A program made the translations under genes and the position numbers. This document shows, in pieces, positions 44,141 through 52,903 of a stretch of 64,000 nucleotides of DNA (position 1 is the first letter of the stretch; each line of letters opens with the position of its first letter). The DNA is taken from positions 186,001-250,000 of the forward strand of contig NZ_CP118486.1 in assembly GCF_051124815.1 (NCBI RefSeq). The letters are read 5' to 3'. Under the pieces are notes generated by a model. That model searched no databases, was not told where the DNA came from, and saw nothing but the letters and a program-made list of their open reading frames with translations. The stretch is from Azospirillum sp051124815 (GTDB lineage: Bacteria; Pseudomonadota; Alphaproteobacteria; Azospirillales; Azospirillaceae).

Positions 44141-44196
44141 ATCGGAGCCAACACCACCCCATCCCTACCACACCCACCCCACTTTTGCCAAATTAT

Positions 44197-44225
44197 GTTC
44201 AAAGTCGTCCATTGTCTGTCCAAAG
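44197..44225. promoter_or_regulatory. spaced direct repeat GTTCAAAG / GTCCAAAG
   Basis: GTTCAAAG (44197-44204) and GTCCAAAG (44218-44225) lie 21 bases apart start to start, two helical turns, in the control region between the ROK gene and the leader ORF. They may be ROK-binding sites. The rest of 44001-44300 holds the palindromic element and no gene. Confidence 0.35.
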
Positions 44226-44300
44226 CTCCGGGCTTACCATCCGCCTAACTGACGAAGCGGCGTCTTGCGGGACGACACGCTCCGCAATGGGAGAAACGTC

Positions 44301-44369
44301 ATGGACGGCATCCGCCCCGCCGCAGGCTTGCGGCCGGTGGAATGGCCGTCAGGGGGTGCGGAGCCATGA
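44301..44369 (+). CDS. 22-residue leader ORF coupled to the ABC ATPase gene
   Basis: An ATG with a strong ribosome site (GGGAG, 7 bases upstream) opens a 22-codon frame, starting MDGIRPAAGLRPVEW, whose TGA overlaps the ATG of the ABC ATPase gene (ATGA at 44366-44369). The ATPase start itself has a weaker ribosome site, so translation of the leader may deliver ribosomes to it. No known attenuation peptide is recognised, and the run contains no repeated amino acid that would suggest classic attenuation. Whether the peptide is made is unknown. Confidence 0.5.
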   Translation: MDGIRPAAGLRPVEWPSGGAEP

Positions 44370-45886
44370 GCCTGCATGTCGCCTTCGACGGCATCACCAA
44401 GGAATTCGGTTCCGTGCGCGTCCTGCACGGCGTCGGCTTCGACCTGCATCCCGGCCGGGTGCATGGGCTGCTGGGCGAGAATGGCGCCGGCAAATCGACG
44501 CTGATGAAGATCCTCGCCGGCTATCACGCGCCGACCTCCGGCACGCTGAGCATCGACGGCGAGCCGGTGACGTTCAGAAGCTCCCGGGACGCCGAGAAAC
44601 GCGGGATCGTGCTGATCCACCAGGAACTCAGCCTCGCCGACGACCTCACCGTCGCCCAGAACATGTTCCTCGGCCACGAGATCAAGCGCGGCTGGCTGCT
44701 CGACGACCGCGCGATGCGCGCGCAGGCGGCCGAGGCCCTGCGTCAGGTCGGCTTCGACCGCGATCCCGACACCAAGGTCGGTGACCTGATCGTCGCCGAA
44801 AAGCAGCTGGTGGAAATCGCCAAGGCGCAGCTGCGCAACGCCCGCCTGCTGATCATGGACGAACCGACCGCCAGCCTGACCCCGTCGGAATGCGACCGGC
44901 TGTTCGCTCTGATCGGCCGGCTGCGCCGGGACGGCGTCACCATCGTCTACATCTCCCACAAGCTGGACGAGGTGGAGCGCATCACCGACGAGGTGATCGT
45001 GATGCGTGACGGCCGCTTCGTCGCCCGCGCTCCCACGGCCGAAACGCCGCGCCAGCGCATGGCGACGCTGATGGTCGGGCGCGAGCTGACCGACATGTTC
45101 CCGGAGAAACGCTTCCCGCCGTCCGCGGGCAAGCCGCTGATGGCGGTGCGCGGCCTGACCGTTCCCGGCTGGGCGGAGGATGTCGGCTTCGACCTTCAGC
45201 CCGGCGAGATCCTGGGCTTCGCCGGTCTGGTCGGCGCCGGCCGCACCGAATTGTTCGAGGGCATCCTGGGCCTGCGCCCGCGCAGCGCCGGAACCATCGA
45301 GATCGACGGCCGCCCTGTCCGTTTGCGCACCCCGCGCGAGGCGATGCGCAACGGCCTGACCTATCTCAGCGAGGACCGCAAGGGCAAGGGCCTGCATGTC
45401 GGCATGAGCCTGCGCGACAACCTGACCCTGATGACGCTGCGCCACCATGCCCACCCGCTGCTGTCGCCGGCGTCGGAGGACCGGGCGCTGGAGCATGCCG
45501 TGGCGTCTTTCGGCATCCGCGGCGATCCGGGGGGCGCCGCGTCCTCGCTGTCCGGCGGCAACCAGCAGAAGCTGGCCATCGCCAAGTTCCTGGAGCCGGA
45601 CCCGCGCGTCTTCGTGCTGGACGAACCGACGCGCGGCGTCGATGTCGGCGCCAAGCGGGACATCTATTTCCTGATCGCGCGTCTGGCCGCCGAAGGGCGC
45701 GGCGTGATCGTCATTTCATCGGAACTGATCGAACTGATCGGGCTCTGCCACCGGGTGATCGTGATGCGCGGGCGGCGGGTGACCGCGACCGTGCCCGCCG
45801 ACCGGCTCAGCGAAGAGGAGTTGATTGCCCATGCCATCGGGACAGATGCCAGCGGGACCGACATCAGCACCCACACCCGCAACTGA
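44366..45886 (+). CDS. sugar ABC importer ATP-binding protein (RbsA/MglA type)
   Basis: 506 residues with two ATPase domains, as in CUT2 sugar importers. The first has Walker A GENGAGKST and Walker B LLIMDEPTASL with signature VAEKQLVEIAKA; the second has the degenerate GLVGAGRTE P-loop, signature LSGGNQQKLAIAKFL and VLDEPTRGVDVG, typical of RbsA. It powers uptake of a monosaccharide or polyol through the permease that follows. It overlaps the permease gene by 56 bases. Upstream stands a coupled leader ORF and the divergent ROK repressor gene. Confidence 0.92.
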   Translation: MSLHVAFDGITKEFGSVRVLHGVGFDLHPGRVHGLLGENGAGKSTLMKILAGYHAPTSGTLSIDGEPVTFRSSRDAEKRGIVLIHQELSLADDLTVAQNMFLGHEIKRGWLLDDRAMRAQAAEALRQVGFDRDPDTKVGDLIVAEKQLVEIAKAQLRNARLLIMDEPTASLTPSECDRLFALIGRLRRDGVTIVYISHKLDEVERITDEVIVMRDGRFVARAPTAETPRQRMATLMVGRELTDMFPEKRFPPSAGKPLMAVRGLTVPGWAEDVGFDLQPGEILGFAGLVGAGRTELFEGILGLRPRSAGTIEIDGRPVRLRTPREAMRNGLTYLSEDRKGKGLHVGMSLRDNLTLMTLRHHAHPLLSPASEDRALEHAVASFGIRGDPGGAASSLSGGNQQKLAIAKFLEPDPRVFVLDEPTRGVDVGAKRDIYFLIARLAAEGRGVIVISSELIELIGLCHRVIVMRGRRVTATVPADRLSEEELIAHAIGTDASGTDISTHTRN

Positions 45887-46871
45887 GGTCCGTGCCGTGT
45901 CCGCAGGCAAGCCGGCGCGCCGTTTCGACCCGCACCGCTTCGGCCCGGTCGTCGGGCTGGTGCTGCTGCTGGTGATCGGCACGGCGCTGAACCCCGATTT
46001 CGCCACCTGGGGCAACCTGATGAACGTGCTGACCCGCACTGCCTTCATCGGGATCATCTCCATCGGCATGTGCTTCGTCATCATCTCCGGCGGCATCGAC
46101 CTGTCGGTCGGGTCGATGGCGGCGCTGATTGCCGGCAGCATGATCCTGGTGATGAACGCGGTCGCCGCGTCGGTCGGCTCGCCGGTCGCGGTGGTGGCGC
46201 TCGGCGTCCTGTTCGCGCTGCTGCTGGGCGGCGGTTTCGGGCTGGCGCACGGATATCTGATCACGCGCGGCCGGATCGAGCCCTTCATCGTCACGCTGGG
46301 CACGCTCGGCATCTTCCGCGCGGTGCTGACCTGGCTGGCCGACGGCGGCGCCATCACGCTGGACAACGACCTGTCCGACGCCTACGGCCCGGTCTATTAC
46401 GGCAGCCTGCTGGGCATCCCGGTTCCGGTCTGGGTCTTCCTGGCCGTGTCGGCGGCGGGGGCCGTGCTGCTGAACCGCACCGCCTTCGGCCGCTATGTCC
46501 AGGCCATCGGCTCCAACGAGCAGGTGGCGCGTTTCGCCGCGGTGGATGTCGACCGGGTGAAGCTGCTGACCTACGGCCTGCTCGGCGTCTGCGTCGGCAT
46601 CGCCACCGTGCTCTATGTGCCGCGCCTGGGATCGGCCTCCCCCACCACCGGGCTGCTGTGGGAGCTGGAGGCCATCGCCGCGGTGATCGTCGGCGGCACC
46701 TCCTTCAAGGGGGGACAGGGCCGGATCGCCGGGACGGTGATCGGTGCGATTCTGCTGTCGGTCATCAGCAACATCCTGAACCTGACCAGCATCATCAGCG
46801 TCTATCTGAACGCGGCGGTCCAGGGCTGCGTCATCATCGCCGTCGCCTTCCTGCAGCGCCGGCGCCCCTAA
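45831..46871 (+). CDS. sugar ABC importer permease (RbsC/CUT2 type)
   Basis: 346 residues with eight to ten hydrophobic helices. CUT2 permease motifs are present: MCFVIISGGIDLSVGSMAAL, GYLITRGRIEPFIVTLGTLG, NRTAFGRYVQAIGSNEQVAR and AVIVGGTSFKGGQGRIAGTVIG. The inner-membrane protein pairs with the double ATPase and the binding protein. The start is uncertain: ATG 45831 has GAGGAG ten bases upstream within the ATPase gene, while GTG 45897 would remove the overlap and a Pro-rich leader of about 22 residues. Confidence 0.9.
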   Translation: MPSGQMPAGPTSAPTPATEVRAVSAGKPARRFDPHRFGPVVGLVLLLVIGTALNPDFATWGNLMNVLTRTAFIGIISIGMCFVIISGGIDLSVGSMAALIAGSMILVMNAVAASVGSPVAVVALGVLFALLLGGGFGLAHGYLITRGRIEPFIVTLGTLGIFRAVLTWLADGGAITLDNDLSDAYGPVYYGSLLGIPVPVWVFLAVSAAGAVLLNRTAFGRYVQAIGSNEQVARFAAVDVDRVKLLTYGLLGVCVGIATVLYVPRLGSASPTTGLLWELEAIAAVIVGGTSFKGGQGRIAGTVIGAILLSVISNILNLTSIISVYLNAAVQGCVIIAVAFLQRRRP

Positions 46872-46895
46872 AAAACGATAAGGAGGAGAAACGTC

Positions 46896-47879
46896 ATGTC
46901 GGAAGTTGCGCGTTACACTCGTCGTGTTGTGCTGGGCGCCGGCCTTGCCATGGCGGCGACCGTGGCCCTCGGCGGCGGCTTCGCCCTTGCGGCTGAGACG
47001 GTGAAGCTGGGCGTCAGCATCCCGGCCGCCACCCACGGCTTCACCGGCGGCATCGTCTGGTGGGCCAACCAGGCGAAGGCGGAGCTGGAAAAGGCCCATC
47101 CCAACCTGAAGATCACCGTCAAGACCGCCAGCGGCGCGCCGCAACAGGCGAACCAGCTTCAGGATCTGGTGACGGTGACCGGGATCGACTCACTGGTCAT
47201 CTTCCCCTTCGAATCCGCCGCCCTGACCCAGCCGGTGATGCAGGCCAAGAAGAAGGGCGTCTATGTCACCGTCGTCGACCGCGGCCTGACCGACACCAGC
47301 GCGCAGGACGCCTACATCGCCGGCGACAACACCGCCTTCGGCCGCATCCCCGCCGAATACATCGCCAAGAAATACAACGGCAAGGCCAACATCGTGGCGC
47401 TCCGCGGCATCCCGACCACGCTCGACAACGAGCGGTGGGAGGCCTTCACCGGCGTGCTGAAGCAGTATCCCGACATCAAGATCCTCGACGCCAAATACGC
47501 CAACTGGAACCGTGACGACGCCTTCAAGGTGACGCAGGACTTCCTGACCCGCTTCAAGGACATCGACGTCATCTGGGCCGCCGACGACGACATGGCCTTC
47601 GGCGTGCTGAAGGCCATCGAGCAGGCCAAGCGCACCGACATCAAGGAGGTGTTCGGCGGCGCCGGGTCCAAGACGATGGTGAAGACCATCATGGACGGCT
47701 CCAACCCGCTGATCCACGCCGACGTGTCCTATTCGCCGAAGTTCATCTACGACGCCATCAAGATGACCGCCGAAGCCCGCCTGAAGGGCGACAAGCTGCC
47801 GGCGACCTACATCATCCCGTCGTCGCTGATCACCAAGGAGAACGCCAAGGAGTTCTACTTCCCGGATTCGCCGTACTGA
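46896..47879 (+). CDS. periplasmic sugar-binding protein of the ABC importer
   Basis: 327 residues. A signal peptide with a twin-arginine-like start (YTRRVVLGAGLAMAATVALG) ends near FALA-AE (about 33). The mature part is a ribose-binding-protein-type periplasmic binding protein I fold: VKLGVSIPAATHGFTGGIVWW, LVIFPFESAALTQPVMQAKK, VTVVDRGLTD, YIAGDNTAFGR and IWAADDDMAFGVLKAIEQA. The ligand is a sugar or polyol, not identifiable by eye. AAGGAGGAG precedes the ATG, much the strongest ribosome site of the operon, as expected for a highly made binding protein. Confidence 0.92.
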   Translation: MSEVARYTRRVVLGAGLAMAATVALGGGFALAAETVKLGVSIPAATHGFTGGIVWWANQAKAELEKAHPNLKITVKTASGAPQQANQLQDLVTVTGIDSLVIFPFESAALTQPVMQAKKKGVYVTVVDRGLTDTSAQDAYIAGDNTAFGRIPAEYIAKKYNGKANIVALRGIPTTLDNERWEAFTGVLKQYPDIKILDAKYANWNRDDAFKVTQDFLTRFKDIDVIWAADDDMAFGVLKAIEQAKRTDIKEVFGGAGSKTMVKTIMDGSNPLIHADVSYSPKFIYDAIKMTAEARLKGDKLPATYIIPSSLITKENAKEFYFPDSPY

Positions 47880-47890
47880 TTCTTGGCAGA

Positions 47891-48003
47891 GTTAGACCCC
47901 CACCTATCCTCCCCCGCTGGGCGGGGGAGGGACTGCCGCTCCTCTCCCGCCAAAGCACTTGTTCCCTCCCCCGCGAGAGCGGGGGAGGGTTAGGGTGGGG
48001 GCA
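47891..48003. repeat. palindromic intergenic element, copy 2
   Basis: About 113 bases, same orientation as the copy at 44029-44140. It lies between the binding protein gene and the isomerase gene inside the operon, where its hairpins could stabilise the upstream message or reduce readthrough, which would favour binding protein over enzymes. Confidence 0.85.
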
Positions 48004-48040
48004 AGTGGCCGCACCTCCCCCCATCAGGGAGCCCAAACCC

Positions 48041-49108
48041 ATGAAGACCATCAAAGGCCCCGCGATTTTCCTCGCCCAGTTCGCGGGCGACGCGGCCCCC
48101 TTCAATTCGCTGGACTCCATCGCCCGCTGGGCCGCCGGCCTCGGCTTCAAGGGCGTGCAGATCCCCAGTTGGGACCGCCGCCTGTTCGACCTGCAGAAAG
48201 CCGCGACAAGCCGCACTTATTGCGACGAGGTCAAGGGCACGCTGGCCGATGCCGGCGTCGAACTGACCGAGCTGTCCACCCACCTGCAGGGCCAGCTGGT
48301 CGCCGTCCACCCCGCCTACGATGCGCTCTACGACGGCTTCGCCCCGGTGGAAGTCCACGGCCGCCCCGACGCGCGCCAAGCCTGGGCGGTCGAACAATTG
48401 CACCTCGCCGCCAAGGCATCCGCCAACCTCGGCCTGACCGCCCATGCCACCTTCTCCGGCGCGCTGGCCTGGCCCTACCTCTACCCCTGGCCGCAGCGTC
48501 CGCCGGGCCTGATCGAAACCGCCTTCGACGAACTGGCCAAGCGCTGGCGCCCGATCCTCGACGCCTTCGACGAGGCCGGCTGCGATCTCTGCTACGAGAT
48601 CCACCCCGGCGAGGACCTGTTCGACGGCACCAGCTTCCAGATGTTCCTCGACCGCGTCGGCGGGCATCAGCGCTGCAACATCCTGTACGATCCCAGCCAT
48701 TTCGTCCTGCAGCAGCTGGACTATCTCGGCTACATCGACGTCTTCCGCGACCGCATCCGCATGTTCCACGTCAAGGATGCGGAGTTCAATCCGACCCCCT
48801 GGCAGGGCGTCTATTCCGGCTATGCGCCGTGGAAGGACCGGGCCGGGCGCTTCCGCTCGCTGGGCGACGGTCAGGTCGATTTCCGCGGCATCTTCTCCAA
48901 GCTGACCCAGTACGGCTTCGACGGCTGGGCGGTGCTGGAATGGGAATGCTGCATCAAGCATCCGGAGCAGGGAGCCGCCGAAGGCGCCCGCTTCATCCAG
49001 GACCACATCATCCGCGTCACCGACCGCGCCTTCGACGATTTCGCCGATGCCGGCACCGACGATGCGGCCAACCGCCGGATTCTCGGTCTGGGGAAAGGGG
49101 CAGCATGA
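48041..49108 (+). CDS. TIM-barrel sugar isomerase/epimerase
   Basis: 355 residues of the xylose-isomerase-like TIM-barrel superfamily (AP endonuclease family 2, IolE/YcjR type). Metal ligands appear in order: LCYEIHPGEDLFDG with Glu, ILYDPSHFVLQQLD with Asp and His, MFHVKDAEF with His, and WAVLEWECC with Glu. It probably isomerises or epimerises the oxidised form of the imported sugar. GGGA lies before the ATG at 48041. Its stop overlaps the start of the dehydrogenase gene, so the two are made together. Confidence 0.88.
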   Translation: MKTIKGPAIFLAQFAGDAAPFNSLDSIARWAAGLGFKGVQIPSWDRRLFDLQKAATSRTYCDEVKGTLADAGVELTELSTHLQGQLVAVHPAYDALYDGFAPVEVHGRPDARQAWAVEQLHLAAKASANLGLTAHATFSGALAWPYLYPWPQRPPGLIETAFDELAKRWRPILDAFDEAGCDLCYEIHPGEDLFDGTSFQMFLDRVGGHQRCNILYDPSHFVLQQLDYLGYIDVFRDRIRMFHVKDAEFNPTPWQGVYSGYAPWKDRAGRFRSLGDGQVDFRGIFSKLTQYGFDGWAVLEWECCIKHPEQGAAEGARFIQDHIIRVTDRAFDDFADAGTDDAANRRILGLGKGAA

Positions 49109-50277
49109 GCGCGGATCACTCGCCTACCCCCGCAAGGCGCCTGAGGCTTGGCATGGTCGGCGGCGGCCAGGGCGCCTTCATCGGCGCCGTCCACCGCATC
49201 GCCGCCCGCATCGACGACCGCTATGAACTGGTCGCCGGCGCCCTGTCCTCCGATCCGGAGCGGGCGCGGGCCAGCGGGGCGGAGCTGTTCCTGGCGCCCG
49301 ACCGCTGCTACGACGACTTCCACGCCATGGCGAAAGCCGAGGCCGCCCGCCCCGACGGCATCGACGCCGTCGCCATCGTCACGCCCAACCACCTGCATCA
49401 CCCTGCCGCCAAGGCCTTTCTCGAGGCCGGCATCCACGTCATCTGCGACAAGCCGCTGGTCCACACGGTGGCGGAGGCGGAGGAACTGGCGGCCTTGGTG
49501 CGCAGCCGCGACCTTGTCTTCGTGCTGACCCACAATTACAGCGGCTATCCGATGATTCGGCAGGCCCGCGCCATGGTGGCGTCCGGCATGCTGGGCCGCA
49601 TCCGCGTGGTTCAGGCCGAATATGCCCAGGACTGGCTGGCGACCGACCTGGAGGCCAGCGGCCAGAAGCAGGCGTCCTGGCGCACCGATCCGGCGCGGAG
49701 CGGCATCGCCGGCTGCATCGGCGACATCGGCACCCACGCCTTCCATCTCGCCGAGTTCGTCACCGGCCTCACCTGCACCGACCTCGCCGCCGACCTGACC
49801 GCCTTCGTCCCCAACCGGCGGCTGGACGACAACGCCCACATCATGATGCGCTTCGACGGCGGCGCCCGCGGCATGCTGTGGGCGACCCAGGTCTGCCCCG
49901 GCACCACCAACGGCCTGCGCCTGCGCGTCTTCGGCGAGGCCGGCGGCCTGGAATGGCAGCAGGAACAGCCCAACGAGCTGCGCTTCACCCCGCTCGGCGA
50001 ACCGACCCGCACCCTGCTGCGTGCCGGCGCCGGCAGCCTGCCGGCGGCGAGCAGCATCGCCCGCACCCCGGCCGGCCATCCGGAAGGCTATCTGGAAGGC
50101 TTCGCCCAGATCTACCGCGACGCCGCCGACCGCATCGCCGCCCGCCTGGACGGCCGCCCGGCCCCGGCCGACGTGCCGTTGCCGACGGTTGAGGACGGCG
50201 TGCGCGGCGTGCGCTTCATCCACGGCGCGGTGGAGTCCAGCCGGCGCAATGCCGCGTGGGTTTCGTTGGCGGATTAA
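49105..50277 (+). CDS. Gfo/Idh/MocA-family NAD(P)-dependent dehydrogenase
   Basis: 390 residues. The N-terminal Rossmann fold has GMVGGGQGAFIGAVHRIAAR, and the family signature AVAIVTPNHLHHPAAKAFLE with VICDKPLVHTVAEAEEL supplies the catalytic Lys. The C-terminal alpha/beta domain has GIAGCIGDIGTHAFHLAEFV with the catalytic His. It likely oxidises the imported sugar or inositol to a keto form that the TIM-barrel enzyme then converts. The operon has no sugar kinase, which fits an oxidative route. Start overlaps the preceding stop (ATGA). Confidence 0.9.
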   Translation: MSADHSPTPARRLRLGMVGGGQGAFIGAVHRIAARIDDRYELVAGALSSDPERARASGAELFLAPDRCYDDFHAMAKAEAARPDGIDAVAIVTPNHLHHPAAKAFLEAGIHVICDKPLVHTVAEAEELAALVRSRDLVFVLTHNYSGYPMIRQARAMVASGMLGRIRVVQAEYAQDWLATDLEASGQKQASWRTDPARSGIAGCIGDIGTHAFHLAEFVTGLTCTDLAADLTAFVPNRRLDDNAHIMMRFDGGARGMLWATQVCPGTTNGLRLRVFGEAGGLEWQQEQPNELRFTPLGEPTRTLLRAGAGSLPAASSIARTPAGHPEGYLEGFAQIYRDAADRIAARLDGRPAPADVPLPTVEDGVRGVRFIHGAVESSRRNAAWVSLAD

Positions 50278-50292
50278 TTCCCTCTCCCGTAC

Positions 50293-50497
50293 CAAATCCC
50301 CCTCTCCCCCCCGGGGAGAGGGTCGGGGTGAGGGGGCGCACCGCGTGGCTTTGCAAGAAATGCAAGGCGCCGCACATCCCCCTGATCCTCCTAATGCGAC
50401 CCCCTCACCCTAACCCTCTCCCCGCTTTCGGCGGATCTTCGATCCGCCTGTCGCGTCAGCGCAAACGAAGTTTGCGCGTGAGCGGGGGGAGAGGGGA
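50293..50497. repeat. GC-rich inverted intergenic repeat
   Basis: The block near 50300-50340 (GAGAGGGTCGGGGTGAGGGG type) returns inverted near 50398-50424 with two mismatches over 21 bases, and a further GGGGGGAGAGGGG lies at about 50483-50496. A perfect internal hairpin GCGCAAAC...GTTTGCGC (50459-50477) is also present. It fills most of the 343-base gap 50278-50620; no gene was seen there. Related elements occur at 54795-54841 and 61815-61970. Confidence 0.75.
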
Positions 50498-50620
50498 TAA
50501 TGCGCAGAACCGGCAAAAGCCGTTCCGAAGAGGCAATCACCCTCTCCGCGCATTCCGTACCATCCGTTCATCAAGACAGCCGGCGCCGGTCCAGCCCGCC
50601 CGGTCCTGAACGGACTACGC

Positions 50621-51616
50621 ATGACCACCCACGATTTCCATCCCTCCCGCCGGACGGTCCTCTCCGGCAGCGCCGCCCTCGCCGTTGCGGGCAGCGGCCT
50701 GCTGGGCGCGATTCCGGGCACCGCCGCCGCGGCCGAGAAGACGGCCACCCGTCAAGACCCGACCAAAGGAACGAAACCGATGCTCCAGGGCAGCCACGTC
50801 ACCACCAAGGACGGCGTCCAGATCTACGTCAAGCAGTGGGGTCCGCAGACCGGCCAGCCGGTGGTCTTCAGCCATGGCTGGCCGCTGACCGGCGACGCCT
50901 TCGAAGACCAGATGATGTTCCTGGCCCAGCACGGCTACCGCACCATCGCCCATGACCGCCGCGGCCATGGCCGGTCGTCGCAGCCGGGCTTCGGCAACGA
51001 TCTCGACCATTACGCCGACGATCTGGCCGCCGTGACCGAGGCGCTGGACCTGAAGAACGCCGTCCATGTCGGCCACTCCACCGGCGGCGGCGAGGTCGCC
51101 CGCTACATCGGCCGTCACGGCGTGTCGCGCGTCGCCAAGGCCGCCCTGATCGGCGCCATCCCGCCAATCATGGTCAAGACCGACTGGAACCCCGACGGCG
51201 TGCCGATGGAGGTGTTCGACGGCATCCGCGCCGGCGTGAAGGCCGACCGCTCGCAGTTCTTCAAGGACCTCGCCCTCCCCTTCTACGGCTTCAACCGTCC
51301 GGGCGCCAAGGTTTCGCAGGGCGCGGTCGACAGCTTCTGGATGCAGGGCATGATGGGCGGCCTGCTGGCCGAGTACGAGTGCGTCAAGGCCTTCTCCGAG
51401 ACCGACCAGCGCGAAGACCTGAAGAAGATGATCGTCCCGACGCTGGTCCTGCACGGCGACGATGACCAGATCGTCCCGATCGCCACCTCCGCCAAGGCCG
51501 CCGTCAAGCTGCTGCCGAAGGGCACGCTCAAGGTCGTCGCCGGCGCCCCGCACGGCCTGTGCACCACGCACAAGGACATCGTGAACGAGGAACTGCTGGC
51601 CTTCCTCCGCGCCTGA
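50621..51616 (+). CDS. Tat-exported alpha/beta hydrolase (non-haem chloroperoxidase-like)
   Basis: 331 residues. A twin-arginine signal (SRRTVLSGSAALAVAGSGLL, cleavage after TAAAA near 38) indicates folded export to the periplasm. The mature domain has the oxyanion motif VFSHGWPLTGDAF, HDRRGHGRSSQP, the nucleophile elbow VGHSTGGGEVARY (Ser), Asp in LHGDDDQIVPI and His in APHGLCTTH, the layout of cofactor-free haloperoxidases and esterases. It heads a same-strand cluster with a cysteine hydrolase, XapX, an amidohydrolase, DoxX and DUF1275. The true substrate is unknown. Confidence 0.88.
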   Translation: MTTHDFHPSRRTVLSGSAALAVAGSGLLGAIPGTAAAAEKTATRQDPTKGTKPMLQGSHVTTKDGVQIYVKQWGPQTGQPVVFSHGWPLTGDAFEDQMMFLAQHGYRTIAHDRRGHGRSSQPGFGNDLDHYADDLAAVTEALDLKNAVHVGHSTGGGEVARYIGRHGVSRVAKAALIGAIPPIMVKTDWNPDGVPMEVFDGIRAGVKADRSQFFKDLALPFYGFNRPGAKVSQGAVDSFWMQGMMGGLLAEYECVKAFSETDQREDLKKMIVPTLVLHGDDDQIVPIATSAKAAVKLLPKGTLKVVAGAPHGLCTTHKDIVNEELLAFLRA

Positions 51617-51775
51617 TCCCCATCTTTGTCCCATTACATGCAACAGTCATGTTCCATTGCACGTGATTGTTCGACCGGACTCCACCATGGCAAGGTCCCT
51701 GTCAGACGGCGCCGACGACGCACCGGCGGCAGGCGGCCCAATCCTTCAGAAACCCACACGGAACAGGAAACGATC

Positions 51776-52462
51776 ATGACCTTCCCGGCCAAGTCGCTCA
51801 TCAACGCCGACGACACCGCCTTCATCTTCATCGATCACCAGCCGCAGATGTCCTTCGGCGTGGTCAACATCGACCGCCAGCAGCTGAAGAACAACACGGT
51901 GGCTCTGGCCAAGACCGCCAAGCTGTTCGGCGCCCCGACCATCCTGACCGCCGTCGAGACCGAGAGCTTCTCCGGCTACATCTGGCCGGAGCTGATGGAC
52001 GTCCTGAAGCAGGACCCGATCGAGCGCACCTCGATGAACAGCTGGGATTCGGAAGAGCTGGTGGCCGCCGTCAAGGCGACGGGCAAGAAGAAGCTGGTCA
52101 TCGCCGCGCTGTGGACCGAGGCCTGCCTGCTGTTCCCAACGCTGTGCGCCATCGAGGAAGGCTTCGAGGTCTACATCGTCACCGACGCCTCGGGCGGCAC
52201 CTCGCAGGAAGCCCACGACGCCGCCATCCGCCGCATGGAGCAGGCCGGCGCCCATTCCATCACCTCGGTCAACGTTCTGCTGGAACTGCAGCGCGACTGG
52301 GCCAAGCGCGGCACCTATGACGGCGTGATGAACATCGTTCGCGAGCATTTCGGCGCCTACGGCATGGGCGTCGATTACGCCTACACCATGGTCCACAAGG
52401 CCCCGCAGCGCGGCGAGTTCGCCCACAAGGTGACCGGCGCCGCCGCCCACGAGCACGCCTGA
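51776..52462 (+). CDS. isochorismatase-like cysteine hydrolase (YcaC type)
   Basis: 228 residues. The isochorismatase fold is shown by DDTAFIFIDHQPQMSFGV with the catalytic Asp, the Lys region KKKLVIAALWTEACLLFPTL with the nucleophilic Cys, and VTDASGGTSQEAHDAAIRRM. This is the YcaC/YcaC-related type; the enzyme class hydrolyses C-N bonds in small amides but the substrate is not defined. The ATG at 51776 has AGGAAA upstream. It is second in the cluster, 159 bases after the secreted hydrolase, with no gene in between. Confidence 0.9.
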   Translation: MTFPAKSLINADDTAFIFIDHQPQMSFGVVNIDRQQLKNNTVALAKTAKLFGAPTILTAVETESFSGYIWPELMDVLKQDPIERTSMNSWDSEELVAAVKATGKKKLVIAALWTEACLLFPTLCAIEEGFEVYIVTDASGGTSQEAHDAAIRRMEQAGAHSITSVNVLLELQRDWAKRGTYDGVMNIVREHFGAYGMGVDYAYTMVHKAPQRGEFAHKVTGAAAHEHA

Positions 52463-52552
52463 CGAACACGCCTGACGAGCAAGCCTGACGACCACACCGG
52501 CGCCCGTTCAGTGCGGGCGTCGGTCCCCCAGTTTAGAGCGGGAGACGGCACG

Positions 52553-52834
52553 ATGATGCCCTATCTTCTTTCGGCCGGCGCCGGCATCCTGGTCGGCGTG
52601 ATCTATGCGCTGCTCGGAGTCCGGTCTCCGGCGCCGCCGACCATCGCCCTGATCGGTCTGCTCGGCATGCTGGTGGGCGAACAGGTGGTGCCGGTCGTCA
52701 AGCGGCTGGTGGCCGGCGAGCCGGTGCTCGCCTTCATCCAAACCGATTGCGCCCGCCATGTCCTGGGGCCGCATGTCGCCGCCGAACCGCCGCAGGTCGC
52801 CAAGGCCGAGACCGGCGGCGGGGAAAAGGCGTGA
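52553..52834 (+). CDS. XapX-domain (DUF1427) membrane protein
   Basis: 93 residues with two hydrophobic helices: PYLLSAGAGILVGVIYALLG (about 3-22) and IALIGLLGMLVGEQVVPVV (about 32-50), joined by the conserved VRSPAPPT turn. This is the XapX domain, whose function is not known. A hydrophilic tail of about 40 residues follows. GGGAG precedes the ATG pair. It lies between the cysteine hydrolase and the amidohydrolase, and small XapX genes are often found next to such hydrolases. Confidence 0.88.
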   Translation: MMPYLLSAGAGILVGVIYALLGVRSPAPPTIALIGLLGMLVGEQVVPVVKRLVAGEPVLAFIQTDCARHVLGPHVAAEPPQVAKAETGGGEKA

Positions 52835-52903
52835 AGCGCCGCCGCGTCGCTGCTGGCATCGATGCCACTCTCCACCCTCGCGTCCAGATCCGGGAATGCC
52901 GCC

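Noticed and set aside
44001..44177. Longer N-terminus for the ROK regulator
   Set aside because: The added 59 residues are translated from the palindromic repeat, are Pro/Gly-rich and precede a normal start at 44000.
44029..48003. Possible CRISPR array because of repeated sequence
   Set aside because: Only two copies nearly 4 kb apart with genes between them; no regular spacers and no cas genes.
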